This document shows, one piece after another, positions 1-6,249 of a stretch of 12,482 bases of DNA (within the stretch, counting starts at the first letter, position 1; the number at the start of each line of letters is the position of its first letter). The notes below the pieces were generated by a model. That model saw only the letters and a list, made by a program, of their open reading frames with translations. It was not told the DNA's origin and made no database searches. The DNA is from CAZYBC01 sp964645645 (GTDB taxonomy: Bacteria > Patescibacteriota > Microgenomatia > UBA1400 > PJMF01). Where the stretch lies: NCBI GenBank assembly GCA_964645645.1, contig CAZYBC010000028.1:1-12482 (forward strand), given 5' to 3'. A program made the position numbers and the translations under genes.

Positions 1-10
1 CTTTAATTGA

Positions 11-145
11 TTTTTTTTGTTATTAATAATCTGCGAGAACGCAGTCGCCCTGTTTAATGAAGCTACAGTAAAAAAGTTAGCTGAAAACTTGTATGATAGT
101 AAAGATTGTATAATTAACATTATTAAAAGAAAAAAAAGATGGTAG
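11..145 (+). pseudogene. Coding-like 3' frame fragment upstream of the orphan ORF
   Basis: The frame from base 11 to the TAG at 143-145 is open and reads like protein, with the segment ENAVALFNEATVKKLAENLY followed by a basic tail ending KRKKRW. It is closed upstream by TGA at 8-10 and has no ATG; TTG at 17 is the only plausible internal start and has no Shine-Dalgarno sequence. Its stop overlaps the ATG of the next ORF by seven bases, a typical coupled junction. A T8 run at 11-18 lies where a -1 shift would join this frame to the frame open at base 3. It is therefore probably the 3' end of a gene starting outside the window, either frameshifted, subject to programmed slippage, or carrying a homopolymer error. 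Function not recognised. Confidence 0.3.
109..114 (+). promoter_or_regulatory. Possible -10 element for the 119-residue ORF
   Basis: A perfect TATAAT lies 24 bases before the ATG at 139. No good -35 hexamer is visible at 16-18 bases, and the element sits inside the preceding open frame, so it may be chance in AT-rich sequence. Confidence 0.25.
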
Positions 146-498
146 ATCAGTTTAAAAAAATATTATCTATAATTTATAAAAGCAATAAAGGTGTTTCTTT
201 GTTTGCTATCTTAAAGATGGATGAATTAACTGATAGATGGTCTGTTATCTTTAGCGCTCCTGGTTTAGAAGAAGAAAATAAGAGAAAACAAATGTTTAAA
301 TATCTTATAGATTTAATATTAGAGAATCTCAATGAAGAAGATATAAAAACAATTGCTAGAGTAGGCGTATTTCCGCTTGAAAATCATTTAGTTACTGATC
401 TACTTAATTATAAAAAAGATTTTTCTATAAAAGAATCAACTAGAGTTAATGGTAATATTGTCCACGAAGGTTATATTTTAGAATCTAAAATTTCTTAA
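139..498 (+). CDS. Small orphan protein, AT-rich, unknown function
   Basis: A 119-residue soluble protein that I do not recognise with confidence. It has no signal peptide and no membrane segment. The residue pattern suggests a small alpha/beta fold: a short N-terminal helix, strands around LFAILKM and WSVIFSAPGL, then a long acidic helix and a final strand region. The purine-rich AGAAAAAAAAG before the ATG could be a weak ribosome binding site, and the start overlaps the stop of the upstream frame, so translational coupling is possible. Codon use looks more AT-biased than in dnaB or glyA: arginines are all AGA and ATA isoleucine is frequent, consistent with an accessory or acquired gene. It converges on the minus-strand gene ending at 513, with only 14 bases between. 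Confidence 0.6.
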   Translation: MVDQFKKILSIIYKSNKGVSLFAILKMDELTDRWSVIFSAPGLEEENKRKQMFKYLIDLILENLNEEDIKTIARVGVFPLENHLVTDLLNYKKDFSIKESTRVNGNIVHEGYILESKIS

Positions 499-512
499 GT
501 TGTTTTTAAATC

Positions 513-905
513 TTATTTTTTAGCTCCAGTACATCTCCAATTTATTTCGGCTGTTTTATCTGCTAAATTTACTACGCAAGCAGGGCTACAACCAATTTTT
601 TCTGGATTAATATTTAGATCAACCCAAAAAGTTCCTGTTGATTCATTACATAAATAATTTTGTGTAAAGGTTACGACAGTGTTAGCTTGCTGATTACATC
701 CACTTTTTTGGGCAATTTCTAAAGCTTCAGCATAAGAAAGTTTATTACCATTTTTATCTTGGCAATATTGTTGATTGAGTTTTGAATTAGCAGGAATTGC
801 TCCTAAACCATGTTGTTCATTTCGTTGATTTTTTAAAACAAAAATTAACGAAAAGACACCCATGATTGCAATAGTTAATAATAGAATAACTAATAGTTTT
901 TTCAT
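513..905 (-). CDS. Membrane-anchored or secreted six-cysteine protein, uncharacterised
   Basis: 130 residues. Residues 4-24 form one hydrophobic segment after MKK, either a signal anchor or an uncleaved signal peptide; there is no lipobox cysteine. The extracytoplasmic part has six cysteines (48, 70, 86, 106, 110, 125), an even number that suits disulfide bonding. The segment around 89-127 contains TGTFWVDL, a CSPAC motif and AEINWRCTG. I recall similar C-terminal signatures in small secreted proteins of many uncultured bacteria, but I know of no assigned function. A clear Shine-Dalgarno sequence (AAAGGAT) precedes the ATG. It lies 49 bases downstream of the M24 peptidase gene on the same strand and may share its transcript. 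Confidence 0.75.
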   Translation of the reverse strand: MKKLLVILLLTIAIMGVFSLIFVLKNQRNEQHGLGAIPANSKLNQQYCQDKNGNKLSYAEALEIAQKSGCNQQANTVVTFTQNYLCNESTGTFWVDLNINPEKIGCSPACVVNLADKTAEINWRCTGAKK

Positions 906-954
906 TTATCCTTTCTAATTTTTAACCCTGCTCGTAAGGTTGAGGGAGTAATTT

Positions 955-2151
955 TTATTTTATCACCAAGCTATTTTCATACCTTACCCCAAATTGATCA
1001 GGCAAATAAATGCCTGGTTCCAAAGTAATAGCCATGTTTTCCTGGAGTGGGGTATTATTACGGTAAAAAATAGATGGTGGTTCATGGATATCTAGTCCAA
1101 TCCCATGCCCGCTGGTGTGGATAAACTGTTTGCCAAAGCCAGCTTGGGTGATAAAATCGCGGATTTGTTCGTCAAGTTGTTTGGCTGTTGGGGCAGCGGT
1201 GGGATGAAATTTGGCACGAAGTTTTTTTAAGACTGAATTATGCTGACCAATTTTTAGCGGATGGGTTTCCGCTGTAATGGTTTTTAATTTGGGCGAGTTG
1301 GTTTGAGCCGTAATCATCTTTAATCTAGGTGAGTTGTTTTCAGCCGTAATCGCTTCTACTTGAAAGAATTGTTGCAGAAATTTATAGCCACTTTGGTAAG
1401 CTTCTTTAACAATTTTTTTAATTTCTAAAAACTGAGCATCTGGTTTTTGACCAAACCAAATTGTTCTAGTCATATCAGCGCCATAGCCATTTTTTTTAGC
1501 ACCAAAATCAATTAAAACTGGCATTTCTGTTTTTAGTTTTAACGAAGTAGGCTGATGATGAGCTAGGGCCGTGTGAGGGCCAAAAGCCACAATGGTAGGA
1601 AAGGCACACCCATCAGCCCCAAGCTCTAACAGCAAACATTCTAATTGTCTGGCTAGCTCGACTTCGCTAATGCCTTCAACTAGATATTGCTGTTGCAAAA
1701 TTTGCCAAGCTTGCTGGCTTAATTGGCCAGCTAAGGCAAGTTTTTTTAGTTCATCAGGATTTTTAAGCTGGCGGAGTTGCCAGAGTTGCTGGCGTTGAAA
1801 AGGCAATAGGTTAAAGCCTAGTTTTTTTAAGGTGAGGTATTCGGTTACCCAGAGATCTTCTTCATCAATCAATATCTCTTTTTCAGTTTGCGTTTTTAAA
1901 AAATCTACAAGCGTTTTAAAAAAACAATTTGCTTGATAATGAATCCCTTTAAATTTTTTAATTGGGGAAAAAGCAGAATAAAACAAGTTGATTTGTTTTT
2001 TGCTAATGACTAAATAAGCTTCACGCTCATGATTAACTAAACTGCTAAAACCAGTGAGATATAGAATATCGGTATCACGGCTAATTAAAAGTAGTTGTTG
2101 GGAGTTGAGATGTTGTTGAAGTTGATGCAAAGAAGATAAAAAATAATTCAT
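955..2151 (-). CDS. M24-family metallopeptidase (Xaa-Pro aminopeptidase-like) with repeat insertion
   Basis: 398 residues. The N-terminal creatinase-like domain spans about 1-130 and the pita-bread peptidase domain about 131-398. All five expected metal ligands are visible: D215 (LIDFGA), D226 (ADMTRT), H349 (SGHGIGLDIHEPP), E378 (TLEPGIYLP) and E392 (RYENSLVI). This predicts a cytoplasmic dinuclear-metal aminopeptidase or prolidase acting on Xaa-Pro peptides; which of the two cannot be settled here. Residues about 265-315 are an insertion absent from typical relatives, between the second aspartate ligand and the helix that leads to the histidine ligand. It contains roughly three 12-residue repeats starting ITAE/ITAQ. 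The C-terminus stops six residues after the last ligand, shorter than usual. The start is supported by a TATAAT eight bases upstream and the lack of a Shine-Dalgarno sequence, suggesting a leaderless mRNA. Confidence 0.92.
   Translation of the reverse strand: MNYFLSSLHQLQQHLNSQQLLLISRDTDILYLTGFSSLVNHEREAYLVISKKQINLFYSAFSPIKKFKGIHYQANCFFKTLVDFLKTQTEKEILIDEEDLWVTEYLTLKKLGFNLLPFQRQQLWQLRQLKNPDELKKLALAGQLSQQAWQILQQQYLVEGISEVELARQLECLLLELGADGCAFPTIVAFGPHTALAHHQPTSLKLKTEMPVLIDFGAKKNGYGADMTRTIWFGQKPDAQFLEIKKIVKEAYQSGYKFLQQFFQVEAITAENNSPRLKMITAQTNSPKLKTITAETHPLKIGQHNSVLKKLRAKFHPTAAPTAKQLDEQIRDFITQAGFGKQFIHTSGHGIGLDIHEPPSIFYRNNTPLQENMAITLEPGIYLPDQFGVRYENSLVIK
1243..1350 (-). repeat. 36-bp in-frame tandem repeat inside the M24 peptidase gene
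   Basis: About three diverged 36-bp units encode residues 268-303 of the peptidase. Units 268-279 and 280-291 share the pattern ITAxxNSPxLKx; unit 292-303 is a degenerate copy (ITAETHPLKIGQ). At DNA level the plus-strand blocks 1265-1300 and 1301-1336 both begin GTTT and both end GAGTTG. Multiples of three keep the frame open, so the expansion is tolerated inside the enzyme. Confidence 0.7.
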
Positions 2152-2159
2152 TAATCAGA

Positions 2160-2165
2160 ATTATA
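2160..2165 (-). promoter_or_regulatory. -10 element very close to the M24 peptidase start
   Basis: A perfect TATAAT on the minus strand ends eight bases before the ATG at 2151. Transcription would then start at or within about two bases of the ATG. No convincing -35 hexamer is seen, and no Shine-Dalgarno sequence is present. Confidence 0.45.
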
Positions 2166-2211
2166 ACTTTTAACCGCCCAAGCTGATAGGCACGATCACG
2201 TAGAAGCAAAT

Positions 2212-2943
2212 CTATTCTTTAGTGTTATCTAAAACTTCAGCAGTGGTAAGGATTTTAACTGTGGTAGCGATTAGTTTTTTGTCACTATCTTCATAGCCAA
2301 CGACTAAGCATTGGATATCTTTAGTGAGCAATTTTTGTGCTATTTTTTCTCCTTCCAGATCAAAATATTTAGTCTTGGTATCTAAATTAAAGTTTTGTTC
2401 ACTCTGATCTGCTCTAGCAACAACAGTAATAGTTTTGGCACTTACTTCTTTGATTGTGCCAAGGTTAACAATTTGGCGTTTAGGCATGAGCTTATCTACC
2501 ACAATCAGTCTTTCTGGCATTAAAGTGTCATCTTTAAGACTACCAATGACGGTAACAAAATCACCAACAGCAATGTCATCAGGGGTAATAGCTTTTTGTT
2601 TTTTGATTAGTTTTAATTGATCATCAAAAGGGATAATGACAGTGCCAGTTTTATTTTCGATAGTTAAAGTTTCTTTAGTGACTCTGACAACTTCACCGAC
2701 ATAACCTTTTTTTTGTGTTGATATTTCGGCTAAAGTAGCTTCAATGGAATCTTTTTTTTCTTCAACAATTTTTTCAATGCGATCTTTGAGATTACTAGTG
2801 GTGCTACTTTCGCTGGCTTCATTAATGGTAGGGGTGATGGTGGGAGTAACTTTTTGGGCCAATGCAATTTTAACTAAATCTGGTTTTAGATAAAGTACAG
2901 TGATTAATAAGCTAGTGATAAATAATTTAAGTGTTTTCTTCAT
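2212..2943 (-). CDS. Exported protein with two DUF5666-like beta domains
   Basis: 243 residues. Residues 1-29 are a signal peptide (basic MKKTLK, a hydrophobic core, then ALA before Q30), so a type I signal peptidase site is likely; there is no lipobox. A Thr/Pro/Ser-rich stretch (31-50) and a charged helical segment (51-77) follow. Two similar all-beta modules span about 79-151 (GYVGEVVRVTKETLTIEN...) and 158-233 (LGTIKEVSAKTITVVARA...), each ending in a strand pair of the type VGDFVTVIG or IQCLVVGYE. This matches my memory of the DUF5666 type, OB-like small barrels found on bacterial surfaces, whose function is unknown. The gene overlaps the upstream Ig-like gene by 17 bases, which implies translational coupling and shared export to the cell surface. 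Confidence 0.75.
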   Translation of the reverse strand: MKKTLKLFITSLLITVLYLKPDLVKIALAQKVTPTITPTINEASESSTTSNLKDRIEKIVEEKKDSIEATLAEISTQKKGYVGEVVRVTKETLTIENKTGTVIIPFDDQLKLIKKQKAITPDDIAVGDFVTVIGSLKDDTLMPERLIVVDKLMPKRQIVNLGTIKEVSAKTITVVARADQSEQNFNLDTKTKYFDLEGEKIAQKLLTKDIQCLVVGYEDSDKKLIATTVKILTTAEVLDNTKE

Positions 2944-3454
2944 CTTGTTTATTAGTGCTAGCTTCTTGGTCAGCTTGTTTGTTAGTTTCGGCAGAAGTAC
3001 TGGCTGAATCAGTTGCTTCTTTAGTGGCTAGATTTAAACTAGCGTCGTCAACAATGACTGTACGAGAAACTTGACTTTGCTGGCCATTTTCATCTAAAGC
3101 AATAGCTGTAATGATATTTGCTCCTGGTTGTAGCGTAGCTTCTACAGAGAAATTACCACTGTCATCAGCCTGAGTAATTAGGTCATCATTACCAACAAAA
3201 ATGACTACAAAGTTTTTTTTCAAACTTGCCCCTGAAATAGCAATCTTTTTTTCGCTGATAACTAGACCATCGGTAGGTTCATAAAGGCTGAGCTGGTTGA
3301 GATTAATTTCTTGATCGTTTTCCTCAAGCTGAGTTTCATTCACTTGAGTTTGAGCTTGATTCTCTGCCACAGTCCTGGAAGTATAAAAACCATAGGTAAT
3401 GATTAAACCTAAGAAAATTCCGACTATGATAGCAATAATGATTTCTTTCTTCAT
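2927..3454 (-). CDS. Membrane-anchored Ig-like (bacterial beta-sandwich) surface protein
   Basis: 175 residues from the ATG at 3454. KKEI precedes a single hydrophobic helix at about 4-22, giving an N-in, signal-anchor topology. A charged linker leads to an Ig-like or Big-type sandwich at about residues 55-140, with the typical VISEKKIAISG, DDSGNFSVEATLQPGANIITA and SRTVIV strand pattern. The last 35 residues are a low-complexity Ser/Thr/Gln/Glu tail. A GTG at 3466 would add four residues, but it sits at or before the transcription start predicted from the extended -10 element, so the ATG is preferred. No Shine-Dalgarno sequence is present. It is the first gene of a two-gene unit with the DUF5666-like gene. 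Probable role: surface adhesion or scaffolding; partner unknown. Confidence 0.7.
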   Translation of the reverse strand: MKKEIIIAIIVGIFLGLIITYGFYTSRTVAENQAQTQVNETQLEENDQEINLNQLSLYEPTDGLVISEKKIAISGASLKKNFVVIFVGNDDLITQADDSGNFSVEATLQPGANIITAIALDENGQQSQVSRTVIVDDASLNLATKEATDSASTSAETNKQADQEASTNKQDEENT

Positions 3455-3467
3455 GTATAGGTTCACT

Positions 3468-3476
3468 ATTATACCA
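3468..3476 (-). promoter_or_regulatory. Extended -10 promoter of the Ig-like/DUF5666 gene pair
   Basis: The minus strand reads TGGTATAAT, an exact TGnTATAAT extended -10. No good -35 is seen, as is usual for this class. Only 13 bases separate it from the ATG at 3454, so the mRNA leader would be about 6-9 bases. Confidence 0.6.
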
Positions 3477-3599
3477 GTTAGTCTAACTTCTGGAGTTTAA
3501 AAAATCCAGCTTTAATTTTTAACAAAGTGTGTTAAGTTATTGATAGAGGCAAAGTGGGTGCTTTTTGGTAGTAGTTTAACATCTTTGCTTGGTATTTTT

Positions 3600-4262
3600 A
3601 TGACAATCACTTATTTAGGCCATTCATGTTTTAAATTAAAAGGGAAAACAGCTAGTGTGATTACTGATCCCTATGGTGATTTTGTAGGTTTTAAATTACC
3701 TTTACAAAAAGCAGAAGTGGTGACAGTCTCTCATGATCATCAAGATCATAATGCTGTAGAAAGAGTTAGTGGTACAGAATTACGCCCCGAACCTTTTATT
3801 ATTCGTGAAGGAGGAGAGTATGAGGTTAATGGAATATCTGTATTTGGGATTGATACTTTCCACGATAATCATGGTGGGGTAGAGCGAGGTAAAAATTTAG
3901 TTTTTAAGATTATTATTGATGGTGTTAAAGTTTGTCATCTGGGTGATTTAGGTCATCTTTTAACCGAAGAGCAGGCTAATCAAATTGGAATGATTGATGT
4001 GCTTTTGCTTCCTATCGGTGGTGAAACTAGCGTTAGCCCAGAAGAAGCCACTAAAATAGCTAGATTTTTAGAACCCAGCTATGTGATTCCTATGCACTAT
4101 AGAACTGAGTTCCACAATCAAGATGTTTTTGCTGGCAAAGCTACTTTAGAAGATTTCTTAAAAGATTATGATACTGCGCCTAAATTAGACAAAAAGTTAA
4201 AGGTAGAATTAGATCGTTTACCAGAAGAAACAGAATTATACGTTTTAGAAAAAACCAGCTAA
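3600..4262 (+). CDS. UPF0173-family metal-dependent hydrolase (metallo-beta-lactamase fold)
   Basis: 220 residues from the ATG at 3600. It begins MTITYLGHSCFKLKG, the usual N-terminus of the UPF0173/UlaG-like family, so I reject a longer frame from TTG 3540 that adds 20 unconserved residues. The metal-binding HxHxDH motif is HDHQDH at residues 45-50; later ligand-bearing segments include CHLGDLGH and PMHYRTEF. Length agrees with the family (about 210-230). It is a cytoplasmic hydrolase of unknown substrate; relatives include UlaG lactonase, but substrate cannot be inferred. There is no Shine-Dalgarno sequence before the ATG. dnaB follows after 39 bases, so the two are probably cotranscribed. 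Confidence 0.88.
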   Translation: MTITYLGHSCFKLKGKTASVITDPYGDFVGFKLPLQKAEVVTVSHDHQDHNAVERVSGTELRPEPFIIREGGEYEVNGISVFGIDTFHDNHGGVERGKNLVFKIIIDGVKVCHLGDLGHLLTEEQANQIGMIDVLLLPIGGETSVSPEEATKIARFLEPSYVIPMHYRTEFHNQDVFAGKATLEDFLKDYDTAPKLDKKLKVELDRLPEETELYVLEKTS

Positions 4263-4301
4263 AAATTAACACTAAGCCTGCGTCACCTGACTTAGATAAC
4301 T

Positions 4302-5609
4302 ATGCAAAAAACTAAAGTTCCACCTCATGATTTAGAGCTAGAACAAACTGTTTTAGGGGCAATTTTAATTGATCCAGATGCCATTATTAAAGTGACTGAT
4401 TATCTTAATGCCGAAAGTTTTTATCAGCCTAGTCATCAAGTTATTTTTGAGGCGATGCGTCAGCTCTATGATCGTAGAGAGCCAATTGATGTTCTTACTT
4501 TAACAAATGAGTTAAAAAAACAGAAAAAAATAACTGATGCTGGAGGAGCTTCTGGGATTGCCAAGTTAGCGGATTATGTTTCCACAGCTGCTAATGTAGA
4601 GAGTTATGCCAAACTTATTGCTGATTATGCAGTTAAACGGCGTTTAATTGGGATTGCAGGCGAGTTAAGTGAACAGGCTTTTGATGAGAGTAAAAATGCT
4701 CAAGATCTCATGGATTTGGCTGAAAAGCGGGTTTTTAATGTTACCAGCCAGCAACGAGCAAAGAGTTTTGTGCCTATCAAGGATACTTTGGTAGAAAGTT
4801 TTGAGCGTTTAGATGAGTTGCAACGTAATGGTGGTGAGATTCGTGGGGTGAGTACTGGCTTTGCGGATTTAGATAGAGTTTTAGCCGGTTTTCAACAATC
4901 TAACTTAGTTATTTTGGCCGCCCGTCCCGGGATGGGTAAAACTGCTTTTTCTTTAAATATTACCCAACACGTGGTAGTAAATGCTAAAAAGAAAGTAGGT
5001 TTTTTTTCATTGGAAATGAGCAAGGAAGAATTAGTTGATCGTTTATTAGTGTCACAAGCTGATATCGATGCCTGGAAGTTAAAAACTGGTCGTTTGGATC
5101 AACAAGACTTTCTCAAACTATCAGACGCGATGGGAATTTTAGCCGAAGCTGAACTGTTTATTGATGACACCCCAGGTATGAGCATTTTTGAAATGCGCAC
5201 CAAAGCTAGACGTTTAATGGCCGAACATAAAATTGACATGTTGGTAGTTGATTACTTACAGCTAGCTCATGGCGAAACAAAAGATAATCGTGTTCAAGAA
5301 GTAGCAGAAATTTCTCAGGGTTTAAAAAATATTGCGAGAGAATTAAAAATTCCAGTAATTGCTTTATCTCAGTTATCTCGTGCTATTGAAAGTCGTGGAG
5401 AGAAAAGTCCTCAGCTTTCAGATTTAAGAGAATCTGGCTCTATTGAACAGGACGCTGACGTCGTAATGTTTTTGTATCGCAAAGATGATGATATTAGAGA
5501 ATCAGTCAGTTTAAAAATTGCTAAGCATCGTAATGGGGCTTTAGGTGACATTGAACTGTTCTTTAGAGGAGATCGAGTAAGGTTTTATGGAATGGAAAAA
5601 CGAGCGTAA
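4302..5609 (+). CDS. dnaB: Replicative DNA helicase DnaB
   Basis: 435 residues, full length for the family. The N-terminal helical domain (about 1-110) starts PPHDLELEQTVLGAILID. A linker with the DnaG-interaction region follows, then the RecA-like motor from about 170. Walker A is RPGMGKTA at 208-215, Walker B is LVVDYLQL with D317, and the C-terminal signature SQLSRAIESRGEKSPQLSDL plus SGSIEQDADVVMFLYR carries the arginine-finger and hydrolysis elements. It acts as a hexamer unwinding DNA 5'-3' at the replication fork. No intein interrupts the motor. There is no Shine-Dalgarno sequence before the ATG; expression probably depends on the transcript from the upstream hydrolase gene. The gene converges on the small membrane protein gene ending at 5642, and I see no clear terminator in the 32-base gap. 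Confidence 0.97.
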   Translation: MQKTKVPPHDLELEQTVLGAILIDPDAIIKVTDYLNAESFYQPSHQVIFEAMRQLYDRREPIDVLTLTNELKKQKKITDAGGASGIAKLADYVSTAANVESYAKLIADYAVKRRLIGIAGELSEQAFDESKNAQDLMDLAEKRVFNVTSQQRAKSFVPIKDTLVESFERLDELQRNGGEIRGVSTGFADLDRVLAGFQQSNLVILAARPGMGKTAFSLNITQHVVVNAKKKVGFFSLEMSKEELVDRLLVSQADIDAWKLKTGRLDQQDFLKLSDAMGILAEAELFIDDTPGMSIFEMRTKARRLMAEHKIDMLVVDYLQLAHGETKDNRVQEVAEISQGLKNIARELKIPVIALSQLSRAIESRGEKSPQLSDLRESGSIEQDADVVMFLYRKDDDIRESVSLKIAKHRNGALGDIELFFRGDRVRFYGMEKRA

Positions 5610-5641
5610 AGAAAATTTTTTTGTTATGTGGTTGATTTATT

Positions 5642-5878
5642 TTACGCAGGAGTATAGCCGAACAACAAAAAGAATAGCACTCCACCTAAGATTAAAAACA
5701 TTAATAAGAAGCCTAGATTAGCACGTAAAGTTTTTCCGGTATCATCTTCACCCTGGCTAGCGGCAACACTAATAATAATCACAAAAGAGATCAAAAACCA
5801 GAGCGCTCCTCTTAAAGCTATTCCCCAAATGGTATTAATCGTAAAAGCTTTAGTAATTAACTCTTTAATAAGTTCCAT
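5642..5878 (-). CDS. Small two-helix membrane protein, unknown function
   Basis: 78 residues with two predicted membrane helices, about 17-40 (IWGIALRGALWFLISFVIII) and 52-74 (LGFLLMFLILGGVLFFLLFG). A polar, acidic loop QGEDDTGKTLRAN separates them, and the protein ends GYTPA. There is no signal peptide, lipobox or known catalytic motif. I do not recognise the family; size and topology resemble small integral proteins common in reduced genomes. The real-gene call rests on the clean two-helix architecture and on a promoter (TTGATT, 17-base spacer, CATAGT) placed so that transcription would begin at about the ATG. No Shine-Dalgarno sequence is present. It is convergent with dnaB. Confidence 0.7.
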   Translation of the reverse strand: MELIKELITKAFTINTIWGIALRGALWFLISFVIIISVAASQGEDDTGKTLRANLGFLLMFLILGGVLFFLLFGYTPA

Positions 5879-5884
5879 AATTTA

Positions 5885-5913
5885 ACTATGAAGCAAATTT
5901 TGGCAAAAATCAA
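5885..5913 (-). promoter_or_regulatory. Promoter of the small two-helix membrane protein gene
   Basis: On the minus strand, TTGATT (5908-5913) and CATAGT (5885-5890) are separated by exactly 17 bases. The -10 ends six bases before the ATG at 5878, placing the likely start of transcription at the start codon. Confidence 0.5.
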
Positions 5914-6091
5914 CTTGTGGCTGATAATTTAGATAAGTAGAAATTTGAGCTTTACATCAGAAAGCTTAACTTGGGCAGTTTATCAGTGATTGCTCGAGAA
6001 TTTTCTATTAATTATTGTTACAATATACTTTAAGCTTGCCGGCTGTTTAATAAATAAATTGCAGAGAGCTTAAAAATTGTTTGCATCATTG
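5914..6091 (+). other. Intergenic region upstream of tRNA-Leu
   Basis: No open frame of coding character and no strong hairpin are visible. A TATACT at 6024-6029 could be the tRNA promoter -10, but no good -35 is found and it would leave a leader of about 55 bases, so the assignment is tentative. Confidence 0.3.
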
Positions 6092-6177
6092 GCCGCGGTG
6101 GCGGAATTGGTAGACGCGTAGGTCTCAAAAACCTATGAGGTTCACCCCTCGTGTGAGTTCGATTCTCACCCGCGGCA
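6092..6177 (+). tRNA. tRNA-Leu (anticodon CAA)
   Basis: A complete class II tRNA of 86 bases. The acceptor stem GCCGCGG pairs with CCGCGGC, with discriminator A6177. The D arm contains GGCGGAATTGGTAGACGC. The anticodon stem TAGGT/ACCTA encloses the loop CTCAAAA, giving anticodon CAA, which reads UUG leucine. A long variable arm (AGG...CCCT region) and the T arm GTGAG-TTCGATT-CTCAC follow. The bases after the discriminator are CAG, so CCA is not encoded and must be added by a nucleotidyltransferase. It lies 72 bases upstream of the lgt-like gene on the same strand. Confidence 0.97.
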
Positions 6178-6249
6178 CAGGGATAGGCCAACTTTAATGT
6201 GGCAAGATATTTATGGCCACACACTAAAAATTAACTAGACAATTAATTT

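Noticed and set aside
8..10. UGA recoded as glycine (Gracilibacteria/SR1 code), which would open the first frame
   Set aside because: Only a UGA at the window edge would be explained. lspA ends at a UGA in an ATGA junction with the next gene, and none of the recognised genes needs a read-through UGA.
3540..3599. N-terminal extension of the UPF0173 hydrolase from a TTG start
   Set aside because: The family begins at MTITYLGHS; the 20 additional residues have no family similarity that I can recognise and no ribosome binding site.
6198..6221. TGTGGC/GCCACA hairpin between tRNA-Leu and lgt as a terminator
   Set aside because: Only six base pairs with a 12-base loop and no following T-run.
6030..6224. 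Minus-strand 64-residue frame
   Set aside because: It runs antisense through the complete tRNA-Leu gene and has no other support; a shadow of the tRNA.
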